Shown in pieces: positions 17,247 through 25,894 of a DNA stretch of 64,000 nt. The notes beneath the pieces were generated by a model. The model saw only the letters and a program-made list of their open reading frames with translations, made no database searches and had not been told where the DNA came from. The DNA is taken from the NCBI GenBank assembly GCA_013298695.1, contig JAAFIS010000001.1, forward strand, positions 682,001 to 746,000. Direction: 5' to 3'. Every line of letters begins with the position of its first letter. Position 1 is the stretch's first letter. Position numbers and translations under genes: made by a program. Source of the stretch: Betaproteobacteria bacterium (GTDB taxonomy: Bacteria > Pseudomonadota > Gammaproteobacteria > Burkholderiales > Casimicrobiaceae).

Positions 17247-17606
17247 CTAGTAGTCACCCGGCAGCAACACCGTCGTGCTGCGTCGATCCGCTTCCGTGAT
17301 GACCCAAATACGCGCCACCGTCGCATCGTCGATAGACGCGTCACCCGTGTGAAGCGTTGTCGTCACGCGGTAGCTACTGAAGACGCGAGCGCCGTGCGTG
17401 ATCGCATACGCATTACGTTTCTTATCTTCCGCATCTACATCGCCGTCATCGCCGCAGCAGTGACGTTTAACTAGTTCGCGAATATCGATGTTGTGCGTTT
17501 GCGCGAGCGCTAGTGCGGCTGGTGTCGCCAACAGTTGACCGAGGCGAAATAGCGGTAGGTGCGTAGTGTTGATGTTTGAGTGAGCGGAAGCAAAAGTTGT
17601 GGGCAT
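17247..17606 (-). CDS. Mobile-element-type conserved protein
   Basis: A 119-residue protein with a good GGAG ribosome-binding site upstream of the ATG at 17606. The layout LFRLGQLLATPAALALAQ, VKRHCCGDDGDVDAEDKKRN, a GARVFSSYRV strand and IWVITEADRRSTTVLLPGDY matches a small protein common on plasmids and integrative elements. I recognise it from memory; it is often mislabelled as a restriction subunit, and its role is unknown. It is the first gene of the cassette and its promoter should lie in the A/T-rich sequence at 17830-17960. Confidence 0.75.
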   Translation of the reverse strand: MPTTFASAHSNINTTHLPLFRLGQLLATPAALALAQTHNIDIRELVKRHCCGDDGDVDAEDKKRNAYAITHGARVFSSYRVTTTLHTGDASIDDATVARIWVITEADRRSTTVLLPGDY

Positions 17607-17900
17607 ACCTGTGGCTCCTAAAGATAAGAGGATGGTCAGAAAAAGTGAGAAATCAACGCGCGTGCAGCACTACAGCGGCTGATCGCGATGCAAACGAGAC
17701 GAACTACGAGCGCGAAGAAGGGGGGACTACGCGAGTTGCCGCTAAAAGTTACGGCGCCGGTGGTCATCGACGTCTGTCTGTCGCGAACTATCAAAGCGTC
17801 AGCGATACAGCGTTTTGCACGTCGAGATGCGACTTTGTAAGTGAATTATATCGCGAAAATAGCAATAAATAGCAGAAAAATGCTAGAAATACGTATATTT

Positions 17901-17914
17901 GCGTTAAATAACGC
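17901..17914. repeat. 14-bp palindrome in A/T-rich leader
   Basis: GCGTTAAATAACGC has six-base perfect arms and A/T-rich flanks. It lies about 300 bases upstream of the first cassette gene. It may be an operator or a recombinase accessory site. Confidence 0.4.
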
Positions 17915-18392
17915 GAAATCAGCTGCTTTTTTGACGAATTCTGACTGAAAGCACTCGCTGAGCGCACGTGCTTTTGTGTGCCACCCGGAGCCGCAAGCGC
18001 GGCACGCTTGAGACAGTGTTAGCAATTACCGCAACACCCTCGCAGCTACTTGCAATGGGCAAATCGCATGCGCTCGTCACTGTTTCCAGGTTTTGGTCGC
18101 AACTGCCAAATTGGGGTTGAAGGCGCAGTTGAGCCGCCACAACTGGTGCAACTTTTTCACGAAAAGTATCGGGTTCCTGGCCTGTCAAACGTCTACATAC
18201 CTGTAAGCAATTGATCGACGCATTGCATTTGGCGGCAGTGAATGAAATCGAGCGTTTGCAACACAGCGTGCGGCGCGCAGAACTAACGACAACTGTTTGC
18301 CGCACGATAGTACCGTCAAGCGTAGTTACCCCACCTGCTGAGCGCCGGACTTTAGCTGTTCGATGCCGGTCCCTCCACGTGGCTAGACAAGC

Positions 18393-18418
18393 CGCCCCTC
18401 ACAAAGGGGCGTTTTTTT
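18393..18418 (+). terminator. Rho-independent terminator
   Basis: Seven-base stem CGCCCCT/AGGGGCG with a five-base loop, followed by seven T on the plus strand. No recognisable plus-strand gene lies before it; the transcript it ends is unknown and could be a small RNA or a displaced tRNA end. Confidence 0.75.
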
Positions 18419-18472
18419 GTACGCCCTGCGCTCCCATTTAGCGAGCGCAAGAGTTTTCGCGGAGCAGCGTGC

Positions 18473-20677
18473 TCAGGGTCGCAGCGAATCGATCCGCTCG
18501 ACAACGTCCGCGTCAGCCCGCGACGAGTTTTTTGCATCGGCTGTAATCGCCGCAGCGTCCGTCATCCCAAGCAGACGGCGGACAATCATCAAGCCATCAC
18601 TCGGCGCGCGTACCTCGCCATCTCCGTCAACGTCGAAGAGCACTAGGCGGCTTGCAATGTACGCATCAATTTGTGCCGCATTGCGCCTGGCATTTGAGCC
18701 GAGCGCCCCTGCAGTGAGCGCGCCGCCGCGATAGCCCAATAAATAGCGCAACAGCAGTACCCCATCGGTTGCCGCCTCATACTGGGTCGATACGTCGCTG
18801 TCGTCAATGTTAAGGATTGAGGCATTGACCAACACAAGATTGGTCAGCGCTGTGCCAGGCAAACCCAGCGCTGCAACGTCGTTCCCGGCGACATCGCGCA
18901 GCGTGCTGCCGTTGAGCGAGAGCGTTGCGCCAATCGCGATGCCATCAGTATCCAGGTCGTTCGCGGCCACCACGTAACGAAACGACAGCGTGGATCCGCC
19001 GCTACCCGAAAAATAAGTGGCATTGCGAACAGCGGCACCGATTGTGAGGGCGATAGAAGGGGCTACTCCGCCCGTACCGATGACGACCGATTCACCGAAG
19101 TTAACGCTGACATCGAGGCTGCGGCCAGTCACGTAATTGCCGGGCGACGGCATGATCAGCGAAGTCAAGACTGGAGGTGCTTTATCGATGACATAACTTT
19201 CGCCAGCACCAAAGTTTCCGTTTCCTGGCAGCAAAGCGCCCAGCGGATTCGTGCCATCGTTGATCGTGTCATCGTCAATCAGGTCGAGCCGCAGTTGCCC
19301 CGATCCATCGCCCACGTTTACAGTCACCAAACGCGTTGCACCCGTGCCAGTTACAGTGCTAACGACGCTGCCAGTTAGGTTGCCAGACTGCACCAATATA
19401 AAATCACCCGCATCCACACCAACGACATCCTCGCTAAACGTCACCAAAAAACTAACGATCGTTGCGTTGGTTGGACTGGGGCCGATGCGAACGATGGCGC
19501 TCACCGTCGGTGGCACAATATCAATCACCGCAAACTTCAGATCAAACGCGAGATTGTCTTGATACGCAATCATCGCGTACCCGCCGGACAGTTGCAGCGA
19601 TGAGAATAATCCAGAGCGCCCAGAACTATCAATCGTCGTTGCGTAGACAGTCGGCTGCGCGCTGAGGCAACCGAGCAAACAATAAGTGAACTTGAGCGCT
19701 TGTGCAGGTGCGCCGTCGTAGTAACTCAGCATCCAGCGATCATTGTCGAGTTGTAGCGATGCGTGCGCACCGACGTTGCCTGCGCTATCCGCGATGACTC
19801 GCTCCCACGTTGGTGTGGCGCTCGCGCATTGGGCAACGCAGGTCGAAACGATCGCAGCGCCAGTGGTCGCTTCGTAATACGCGAGCACCGGCATACCGGC
19901 GCTGGTTAACGCAAGCGATGTGTATTCACCAGCGTCGAGCACGTTGTCCACGCCAGCTCTTACCCAAGTGGGCGTGACCGTGTCGCAGCTCGCGGTGCAG
20001 GTCGCAAGCTTGGGATTGCGATTGGTTGCGTCGTAATAGCCAATGATCGGGCGACCGTTGAAGAGTCGCAACGAACTGTACTGGCCGACGTCCCCCGCGT
20101 CATCCACGGCGGTGACGACCCAAGTCGGCGCAGCGGTTGCACAACCGGCAGTGCAGGTCGCGAGCTTGAGTGCCGTATTTGTGATGTCGTAGTACGAAAT
20201 GATCGGTCGACCCTCGCTCAGCTGCAACGAACTAAAACTACCCACGCTCCCCCCGGTGTCGACGCGCACGATGATCCACTGAGGTGTCACCGTCTCGCAG
20301 TCGGCAATGCAGGACGCCAGCTTTAAATCGCGATTCGTCGCGTCGTGATAACTTATGACCGGGTTGTCGCCATTAAATTGCAGCGAGCTGTACTCCGGTC
20401 CGACGTTTGCGCTGCTATCGACGACGCTCACAACCCATGTTGGGTTTTGTGCCTTGCAATTGGCAGTGCAAATCGCGTACTGGAGTGCGAACGCACTGTT
20501 TTTGTAATACGCGATGGCCGGGCGATCACTCGCATTCACTTGCAGCGCGTTGTACCAACCGGTACTGTCACTCGATTCAACCGTCGAGATGATCGGTGCC
20601 GATTGAACGGTCGACATCGCCTGCAACCCCGCGACGAGGTACGCACGAATCCACCAATCCAGTGGTGAGCGAGGCAT
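18473..20677 (-). CDS. Secreted repeat protein with dockerin-like C-terminus
   Basis: A 734-residue exported protein. A weak signal peptide (YLVAGLQAMSTVQSA) is followed by about seven copies of a 45-50 residue unit with the pattern YSSLQL..GRPIISYYDATN..LKLATC..C..TPTWV, which probably form a beta-propeller; each unit has two cysteines. Next come two Ig-like/cadherin-like domains (VTFSEDVVGVDAGDFILVQS and a SwmB-like part with LRDVAGNDVAALG). The end has two dockerin-like repeats (..DGVLLLRYLLGYRG.., LFDVDGDGEVRAPSDGLMIV). It likely works at the cell surface or outside the cell, binding calcium and possibly a partner. Its C-terminus is related to the orphan fragment at 14564-14932. Confidence 0.8.
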   Translation of the reverse strand: MPRSPLDWWIRAYLVAGLQAMSTVQSAPIISTVESSDSTGWYNALQVNASDRPAIAYYKNSAFALQYAICTANCKAQNPTWVVSVVDSSANVGPEYSSLQFNGDNPVISYHDATNRDLKLASCIADCETVTPQWIIVRVDTGGSVGSFSSLQLSEGRPIISYYDITNTALKLATCTAGCATAAPTWVVTAVDDAGDVGQYSSLRLFNGRPIIGYYDATNRNPKLATCTASCDTVTPTWVRAGVDNVLDAGEYTSLALTSAGMPVLAYYEATTGAAIVSTCVAQCASATPTWERVIADSAGNVGAHASLQLDNDRWMLSYYDGAPAQALKFTYCLLGCLSAQPTVYATTIDSSGRSGLFSSLQLSGGYAMIAYQDNLAFDLKFAVIDIVPPTVSAIVRIGPSPTNATIVSFLVTFSEDVVGVDAGDFILVQSGNLTGSVVSTVTGTGATRLVTVNVGDGSGQLRLDLIDDDTINDGTNPLGALLPGNGNFGAGESYVIDKAPPVLTSLIMPSPGNYVTGRSLDVSVNFGESVVIGTGGVAPSIALTIGAAVRNATYFSGSGGSTLSFRYVVAANDLDTDGIAIGATLSLNGSTLRDVAGNDVAALGLPGTALTNLVLVNASILNIDDSDVSTQYEAATDGVLLLRYLLGYRGGALTAGALGSNARRNAAQIDAYIASRLVLFDVDGDGEVRAPSDGLMIVRRLLGMTDAAAITADAKNSSRADADVVERIDSLRP

Positions 20678-21499
20678 AGCTTTTCTCCAGATGTCGGCAA
20701 AGTGTAAAGCCGAACCGCAGCATAAATACTAAAACGGCCTAGACAGAACTGCAAACGGCTTACGTGCGAGGACGCTGCTCGATTAAAGACGCTTTCGGGG
20801 CGAGATCGGCGAGATTACGAAGCGATGGATAGCAATAAAGCCGCCTTCGTGCTCCCGTCTTCCAAACGGCAACGCGCTGTCCGCCTACTAAGCGCGTTGC
20901 ATATCTTCGACGCTGCGGAGCGCAGCACGATAGATGCCTGTAAAGCTGACACTCACTAATTGCGTCTCGCGCTGCGCGCTGGCTTTTTGGGCCGAAGTGG
21001 TTGATACCCCGAGATACAGCGTATCGTCCGTACAGGCTTCGGCGCTACCCCAGGACGCAAATCGGCGTGTCTGCGCCCGAACATGCGTATGTATGCATAG
21101 AGCCGCATGCGCGAGGAACGTCAACGTCTCCCCTGTGAGCTACTCGGCATCGTGGCAATAAGCGAACATCACCGGCGAACCCTGGTTACTGTACTGCGCG
21201 ATGAGCTTAAACGATGCGGTGGATCCGATCAGCTCATCGTCTTCGCGCGAACCTCGTTATACCGTCGGAAGCATCTCAACTCCCGCGATTGCGATCTTCA
21301 CGCTACGGTGAATGCCGCGCTCACCGAACTTGATCAGACGACGTCAACGTTGATTCTTAAAGAAGTGGGCGCGCCGCGACTAGAGAGACTGCTTTGCTAC
21401 ACGTCCACTCACGACACGATGGTCAAACCTAGCGGAGTTGGTTGTAGGCCGCTTCCGAAAAACACTCGGCGAGGCCCATCACGGAGTTGCTCGAACGGA
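20678..21499. other. Non-coding or decayed stretch
   Basis: About 820 bases. The first 100 hold the promoter of the secreted repeat protein on the minus strand. Small open frames further right have no family resemblance. It is probably eroded DNA. Confidence 0.4.
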
Positions 21500-22102
21500 T
21501 AGGACAACTCTGTGCGTCAAAGGTTCACACAACACTGTGTGACTTGCCAGACTTGATGGTGATCCGCTCCGGCCGACGAATTGTTGATGGTCTGCGCGGG
21601 CATCAACGCCCACGGCACGAGCTTGATCGCCGTTGAGCATAGTCGTGTTAGACGCGCGTACCACGGGCACCAACTCCAGTCTAATGAGGCACTGAACGTC
21701 AGCTTCCATTGACTTAACGACGCGCGCCTTGGGCTGCCGTTGTTCATCGCTAAACGGCTCAGTCTTGGACTCGATCTCGCCTGACCAGCTACCGCGTTCA
21801 GTGCAATTCGAAGAGACCTAGTAGCCTGCTTTGCCAGTAGCTCCATATTTAATGAGTTGATCGAACGTACCCAGCTCCTTGCGGATTGTGATGTGTTTTT
21901 TGGGCTCCGCTGAGATTTTCCAAATGGTTTCTTTGCCGGTGGTGGTGTAGATGGGCTTGGCAAGTTGGGCAGCAAGCGACTTCACTTGCGCCATGATGGC
22001 ATTTGTCTGCTGCGAGTGTTTGAGATCCAGCGCTTTCGCGCGGCGGAAGAGGTTCTCTGCGTTGAACGTGGCGACGCGGAACGTGTTTGCCATGACGGCC
22101 AA
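21500..22102 (-). pseudogene. Endonuclease/exonuclease/phosphatase family protein, broken
   Basis: The first frame on the minus strand from 22102 reads TFRVATFNAENLFRRAKAL, the hallmark N-terminus of EEP-family nucleases/phosphatases, and continues QTNAIMAQVKSLAAQLAKP to a stop at 21818. Downstream, another frame continues as ARVVKSMEADVQCLIRLE and TTMLNGDQARAVGVDA, which corresponds to the next conserved EEP blocks. The C-terminal catalytic part is absent. So the gene carries at least one stop/frameshift and is truncated. It lies beside an integrase on the same strand. Confidence 0.65.
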
Positions 22103-22276
22103 CTTGGTATCGATCGAAGCCCTAGCTCATCTGAGGCAGCCCAGAAAAACAGCTACTCAAATGAGTGGCGTTTATCCTGCGCGCATTAGTCAGCGCATCG
22201 CGAATCAAGTGGAGAAGATTGCTTCCGATCCGAGCGATAACAAATGCAATGCAACGCGTTCTATTTTTCTGCGAAT

Positions 22277-23548
22277 TCAATGTGCAGGTAGTTGAATGAA
22301 ATCAGCCCATTCCTGCATTAGTTTTCGTCGCTTGCCGCCGTAGTCGCTTCGGTCATACGCTGCCTCGGTGTCAGATTTGATGTCATGCGCAAGCGCGAGT
22401 TCACAGACGACTCTCTCATAGTTGGTCTGTTCGCCCGCCCACATCCGAAACGACGAGCGAAAGCCGTGTGCCGTGTATGCGACACCTAGGCTCTCGCGCA
22501 ACACGACTTTGGTGAACGCTTGATCGCTCAATGGGCGGCCAGTAGACGTACTCGGGAAAACGAACGGACTGTCTGGATCGAGCAAAAAAGCTCGCCTCAG
22601 CACTTCCATCGCTTGATCGGAAAGCGGAACGATATGTGTGACGCCTAACTTCATCCGAGTCGCAGGAATAGTCCAAACGCGGGTTTTAAAATCGATCTCG
22701 CGCTTTTCTGCTTCGCGCCCCTCAGATGACCTCGCGACGGTAAGCACCACAAACTCAAACGCGAGCTTTAGCATTTCCGAAATGTGCGTTCCCCTTAGTG
22801 ATCTCAGAAGTGTTCCAACTTCGCGATAAGGGCACGACGCGAAGTGCTTTTCTTCGCTTTTCGGGCGACCAGGTAGAAGGGACTTCAGTTCGATCCAGAT
22901 TTTAGGGTTGTAGTTTGAGACGTAGTCACGTGCCGAAGCCCATTCAAGTACCGTTCGGATCCGTTGCAAAACGCGATCCGCAGTTTCCGGCTTCTCTAAC
23001 CAAATCGGAACAAGTACTCGCTCAAGCTCGCGCTTGCCGATGCCTGCGATCGGAAGTTTCCCAATCAGTGGGTTTGCGTACATTTCAAGAGAGCTTTGCC
23101 ACTGTGCGCGGTGTTTATCGCTTTTCCATTTCGACTTGATTGTGTCCAGACATTCTCGGGTTGCCTGCTCGAAAGTCTTTTGCTTAGATCGCGCTGATTC
23201 AACGGCTTTGCGTTCCGCGCGTTGCACATCACTTTGAGAGTTTCGAAATTGAATCGGGTCTATTTTGTCGTCGAGCATGCGGCGGTAATGCTGTGCGCGC
23301 TCGCGTGCTTTTGCGAGCGGCCAGTCGGCGAACGCGCCGAGCCCCATATCGCGCACTTTACCGTCGAATCGATACCTCAAGAACCAAGATTTCGACCCCT
23401 TGCTTAGAGAGCTCACCTGCAAGTAAAGTCCTCCGCCGTCGTGGTAGATACCGGGCTCACTGATGTTCTTTACTGCAAGGGCGCTTAGCCGTTCTCGGTC
23501 TCTTGATTTTCGGTTCAGATTCCTTGTTTCTAGAAGTTGTCTACCCAT
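22277..23548 (-). CDS. P4-type tyrosine integrase
   Basis: A 423-residue integrase of the P4/DUF4102 type. The N-terminal arm-binding domain shows DGGGLYLQVSS, SWFLRYRFDGK and MGLGAFADWPLAKARERA. A core-binding domain follows, then the catalytic domain with Arg in VLTVARSSEG, His-x-x-Arg in TAHGFRSSF, His in LALAHDIKSD and Tyr in AAYDRSDY. All catalytic residues are present. Such enzymes usually integrate islands into tRNA or tmRNA genes, but no tRNA lies next to it here, so it may be the remains of an old island. It points toward the broken EEP gene. Confidence 0.9.
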   Translation of the reverse strand: MGRQLLETRNLNRKSRDRERLSALAVKNISEPGIYHDGGGLYLQVSSLSKGSKSWFLRYRFDGKVRDMGLGAFADWPLAKARERAQHYRRMLDDKIDPIQFRNSQSDVQRAERKAVESARSKQKTFEQATRECLDTIKSKWKSDKHRAQWQSSLEMYANPLIGKLPIAGIGKRELERVLVPIWLEKPETADRVLQRIRTVLEWASARDYVSNYNPKIWIELKSLLPGRPKSEEKHFASCPYREVGTLLRSLRGTHISEMLKLAFEFVVLTVARSSEGREAEKREIDFKTRVWTIPATRMKLGVTHIVPLSDQAMEVLRRAFLLDPDSPFVFPSTSTGRPLSDQAFTKVVLRESLGVAYTAHGFRSSFRMWAGEQTNYERVVCELALAHDIKSDTEAAYDRSDYGGKRRKLMQEWADFIQLPAH

Positions 23549-23833
23549 TTATCTATCCATATAAACACAAGATATTGCACGATAGCAGGCAAGATTCGAT
23601 AAGACAAGTGGTTACGATGAAATCGTTGTAACTCATTGATTCACAATAATTTGTAGTACGATTTGAGTATTGGTGAGACGTCGTGAGAAATCGTTGCAAG
23701 ACGACCGACCCTCCGCCACACAGCTGCCCGTCGGTCTGCGTTTTCGCGGAACTTATCGGTGTCGTCGTTGGAATGTGTGAACCGGCCGCTTTTATGCGTG
23801 TCAGATCAAAGGTTTGATTTCCCAAATTCACGG

Positions 23834-24475
23834 ATGCATCTCTTGAAGAAGATATCTTTTCGCGCAACGCTTTCAACGCTCACGTTGCTAATCACCTTTC
23901 TGACTGCACAGCTCGCATTTTCCCAAGCGAAGACTGACAAAATCATGACCCGCGACGAGTTGCGCACTTGCATGAAAACGAAGCAGAGCCACGATGTCGA
24001 GGCCGCTGCAATTAAGCGCGATCAAGATAGCTTTGCTCGCGACTATGACGGGCTCAAAACTGAGCAAGCCGCAGTGGTCGCCGCAAACGAGGAAAGTCGC
24101 GCCCGCTCAGCCGCGCTCACCGCTGAGCGCAACGCTATCGTGACGCGCACCGATGAGCTGCGAGCTCGTGCGGAAACCGCGAAGACTGACGCTGAAAAAG
24201 CGGACTACGAGACCGAGCGCACCAAATTGATTGAACGCAATCGCCTGCACGAGATTGAGAGCGCCAAGTTCAATGAGGCGCAAAATGCGCTCCGTGCTCG
24301 AGTCGATGCGTTAAACGCGCGTATCGCAACGATTAACGAGCGTAGCAAAACCGTGAATGATCGAGTTGAGCCGCTGCAGAAACGCGTTGCCGATTGGCGT
24401 GATCAGTGCGGCAACCGGCGTTTCAAAGAGGACGATGAAATCCTCATCAAAAAAGAGCTCGCGGCTGCGAAATAG
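23834..24475 (+). CDS. Secreted coiled-coil protein
   Basis: A 213-residue protein from the ATG at 23834, chosen because it gives a signal peptide (MHLLKKISFRATLSTL, hydrophobic TLLITFLTAQLAFS). The frame extends upstream to 23759. After a CMKTKQSHD segment it is one long Ala/Glu/Arg-rich helix with heptads (AALTAERNAIVTRTDELRAR, ALRARVDALNARIATINER), so a coiled coil. Two cysteines (RTCM and DQCGNR) bracket it. No function is recognised; probably a periplasmic structural or envelope-associated protein. A terminator follows 18 bases after the stop, so it is a single-gene unit. Confidence 0.75.
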   Translation: MHLLKKISFRATLSTLTLLITFLTAQLAFSQAKTDKIMTRDELRTCMKTKQSHDVEAAAIKRDQDSFARDYDGLKTEQAAVVAANEESRARSAALTAERNAIVTRTDELRARAETAKTDAEKADYETERTKLIERNRLHEIESAKFNEAQNALRARVDALNARIATINERSKTVNDRVEPLQKRVADWRDQCGNRRFKEDDEILIKKELAAAK

Positions 24476-24493
24476 TTCGCGAATTCTTCCGAC

Positions 24494-24518
24494 AAGCCCG
24501 CGTTTGCGGGCTTTTTTT
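24494..24518 (+). terminator. Rho-independent terminator
   Basis: Eight-base perfect stem AAGCCCGC/GCGGGCTT with a GTTT loop and a following run of T. It ends the transcript of the coiled-coil protein. Confidence 0.9.
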
Positions 24519-24578
24519 CGCCTTCGCGTCGCTATGCGCAGCGTCAATAGGGATCTCTTGCACGCCGACTGAGGTATG

Positions 24579-24598
24579 TGTATTGTTGTAGTAATACA
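24579..24598. promoter_or_regulatory. Operator of YtrA-type GntR regulator
   Basis: TGTATT and AATACA are perfect inverted half-sites eight bases apart. This TGTATT/AATACA pattern is like operators in front of YtrA-subfamily regulator operons. It lies 40 bases upstream of the proposed regulator start, with a TATATT that could be a -10 box just downstream. The regulator therefore probably represses its own operon. Confidence 0.6.
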
Positions 24599-24638
24599 GT
24601 ATATTCTCTCTACGAGCCAAATCCTAGTCGCTTCAACC

Positions 24639-25034
24639 TTGTTTCAGTTCGATTTGCAGCCTTCTTCTGCCGTCCCGCTGTATCGACAAATGGTCGAGCA
24701 GGTCGAACGTGCTATGGCAGGGGGATCGTTGCAAGCAGGTGATGAGTTGCCTTCTGTGCGCGTCGTCGCTGAAATTCACGCAATCAATCCGATGACGGCA
24801 TCGAAAGCGTACGCGTTACTCGAACAACGCGGGTTGGTCGAACGGCGAAAAGGACTTGGCATGTATGTCAAACCTATTGATGCGTTGGGCGATGACAGGC
24901 TTAAGTTGTTACTACCAAGTATTAATCAAACAGCTGTTATCGCCCAACAGTTAGGCGTATCGACGGAAAAAGCTGTGTCGCTTTTCCTCAATGAAATGAT
25001 CCGCTTGGATCGCCAACGAAAGGACTTGAAATGA
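24639..25034 (+). CDS. GntR-family regulator, YtrA type
   Basis: About 131 residues from a TTG at 24639; the open frame reaches the ATG at 24576, but that ATG abuts the palindromic operator and the extra residues look unlike protein. The body is a typical YtrA-type winged helix: SSAVPLYRQMVEQVERAMAGG, GDELPSVRVVAEIHAINPMTASKAYALLEQ, and RRKGLGMYV, with a short C-terminal helix for dimerisation. YtrA regulators control ABC transporter operons, usually as autorepressors. It overlaps the ATPase gene by four bases (ATGA). Confidence 0.85.
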   Translation: MFQFDLQPSSAVPLYRQMVEQVERAMAGGSLQAGDELPSVRVVAEIHAINPMTASKAYALLEQRGLVERRKGLGMYVKPIDALGDDRLKLLLPSINQTAVIAQQLGVSTEKAVSLFLNEMIRLDRQRKDLK

Positions 25035-25894
25035 CGCCTCAACAAATGGCAGTTCAGGCGCGCGATCTGAGCTTACGCTATGCAGAAAAAGAGTCGCTTC
25101 GATCCGTGAGTTTCGCAGTGCCGCAAGGGGCGGTCGTTGGTATCGTCGGCAGAAATGGCGCTGGAAAAACGACGCTGCTGCAATGCTTGCTAGGGCTTGC
25201 GCAGCCGAGTTCCGGCGTCGCCTTTATCCTTGCCGAACCGGCTCGCGCGCTCAGTGATGCCACCAAATCACGGCTTGGATACGTTGCGCAGACGCCCGAC
25301 CTTTTTGAGTGGTTGACCGTGCGTCAACAGCTCGAACTGTACGAGGCGCTCTATCCAACGTGGTCGAGCGCATATGCCGATAGCCTCGTTAAACGGTTTG
25401 AACTCAAAGTGAAAGCGCGTACCCGCAACTTGTCTGTGGGCGAACGTCAGCGACTGGCAATCGTGCTCGCGCTCGCCTATCGCCCGGATTTGCTCATACT
25501 CGACGAACCCGTTGCGAGCCTCGATCCCATGAGTCGGCGTGATTTTTTATGCACACTGTTTGAAGACGACGAAGACCACCTCGTGCCGCGCACTGTCCTG
25601 TTATCGAGCCATTTGTTAGAGGATTTAGAGCGAGTCGTCACCCATGTCCTCTTCATGCGCGACGGAGAAGTGCAGCTCTACGCAAGCGTTGAAGAGATTG
25701 AAGCAAACGTGCGTGTATTCCAAGCCGGGGAACGAGTTGAGCAGGCAATCGGTATCTTGCATCAAGGGCGTACGCCAGACGGACAATGGCACGTCGTGAT
25801 CGATATGCGAACTGACGCGGGTGCTCAGCTCGCGCGATTAAACGCAGCAAAAGCGCTTGGAATTTCTGAGCTGTTTATGGCGCTAAACCGATGA
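25031..25894 (+). CDS. ABC transporter ATP-binding protein
   Basis: A 287-residue ABC ATPase with Walker A GRNGAGKTTL (near residue 41), Q-loop in GYVAQTPDLF, signature LSVGERQRL, Walker B LLILDEP and the H-loop His in SSHLLEDLERV. The C-terminal 80 residues form an accessory domain. It is of the CcmA/YtrB-like export type, paired with a GntR regulator and a membrane protein. It overlaps both neighbours by four bases, so translation is coupled. The cargo cannot be told; related units respond to cell-envelope stress or antimicrobial agents. Confidence 0.88.
   Translation: MTPQQMAVQARDLSLRYAEKESLRSVSFAVPQGAVVGIVGRNGAGKTTLLQCLLGLAQPSSGVAFILAEPARALSDATKSRLGYVAQTPDLFEWLTVRQQLELYEALYPTWSSAYADSLVKRFELKVKARTRNLSVGERQRLAIVLALAYRPDLLILDEPVASLDPMSRRDFLCTLFEDDEDHLVPRTVLLSSHLLEDLERVVTHVLFMRDGEVQLYASVEEIEANVRVFQAGERVEQAIGILHQGRTPDGQWHVVIDMRTDAGAQLARLNAAKALGISELFMALNR

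Larger units (their letters stand above)
17607..18472. other. Non-coding region upstream of recombinase cassette
   Basis: About 865 bases without a convincing gene. 17830-17940 is clearly A/T-rich compared with its surroundings and likely carries the cassette promoter. A 14-bp perfect palindrome sits at 17901. Near 18366-18385 there is a stretch resembling the 3-prime end of a tRNA, followed by a plus-strand terminator at 18393. Confidence 0.5.

Noticed and set aside
17607-18472. CRISPR array or repeat array in the non-coding leader
   Set aside because: No regularly spaced direct repeats are present; only single palindromes and a terminator are seen.
21107-21502. A 131-residue plus-strand frame
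   Set aside because: No family resemblance or start signal; it lies antisense to the end of the broken EEP gene and has shadow-like composition.
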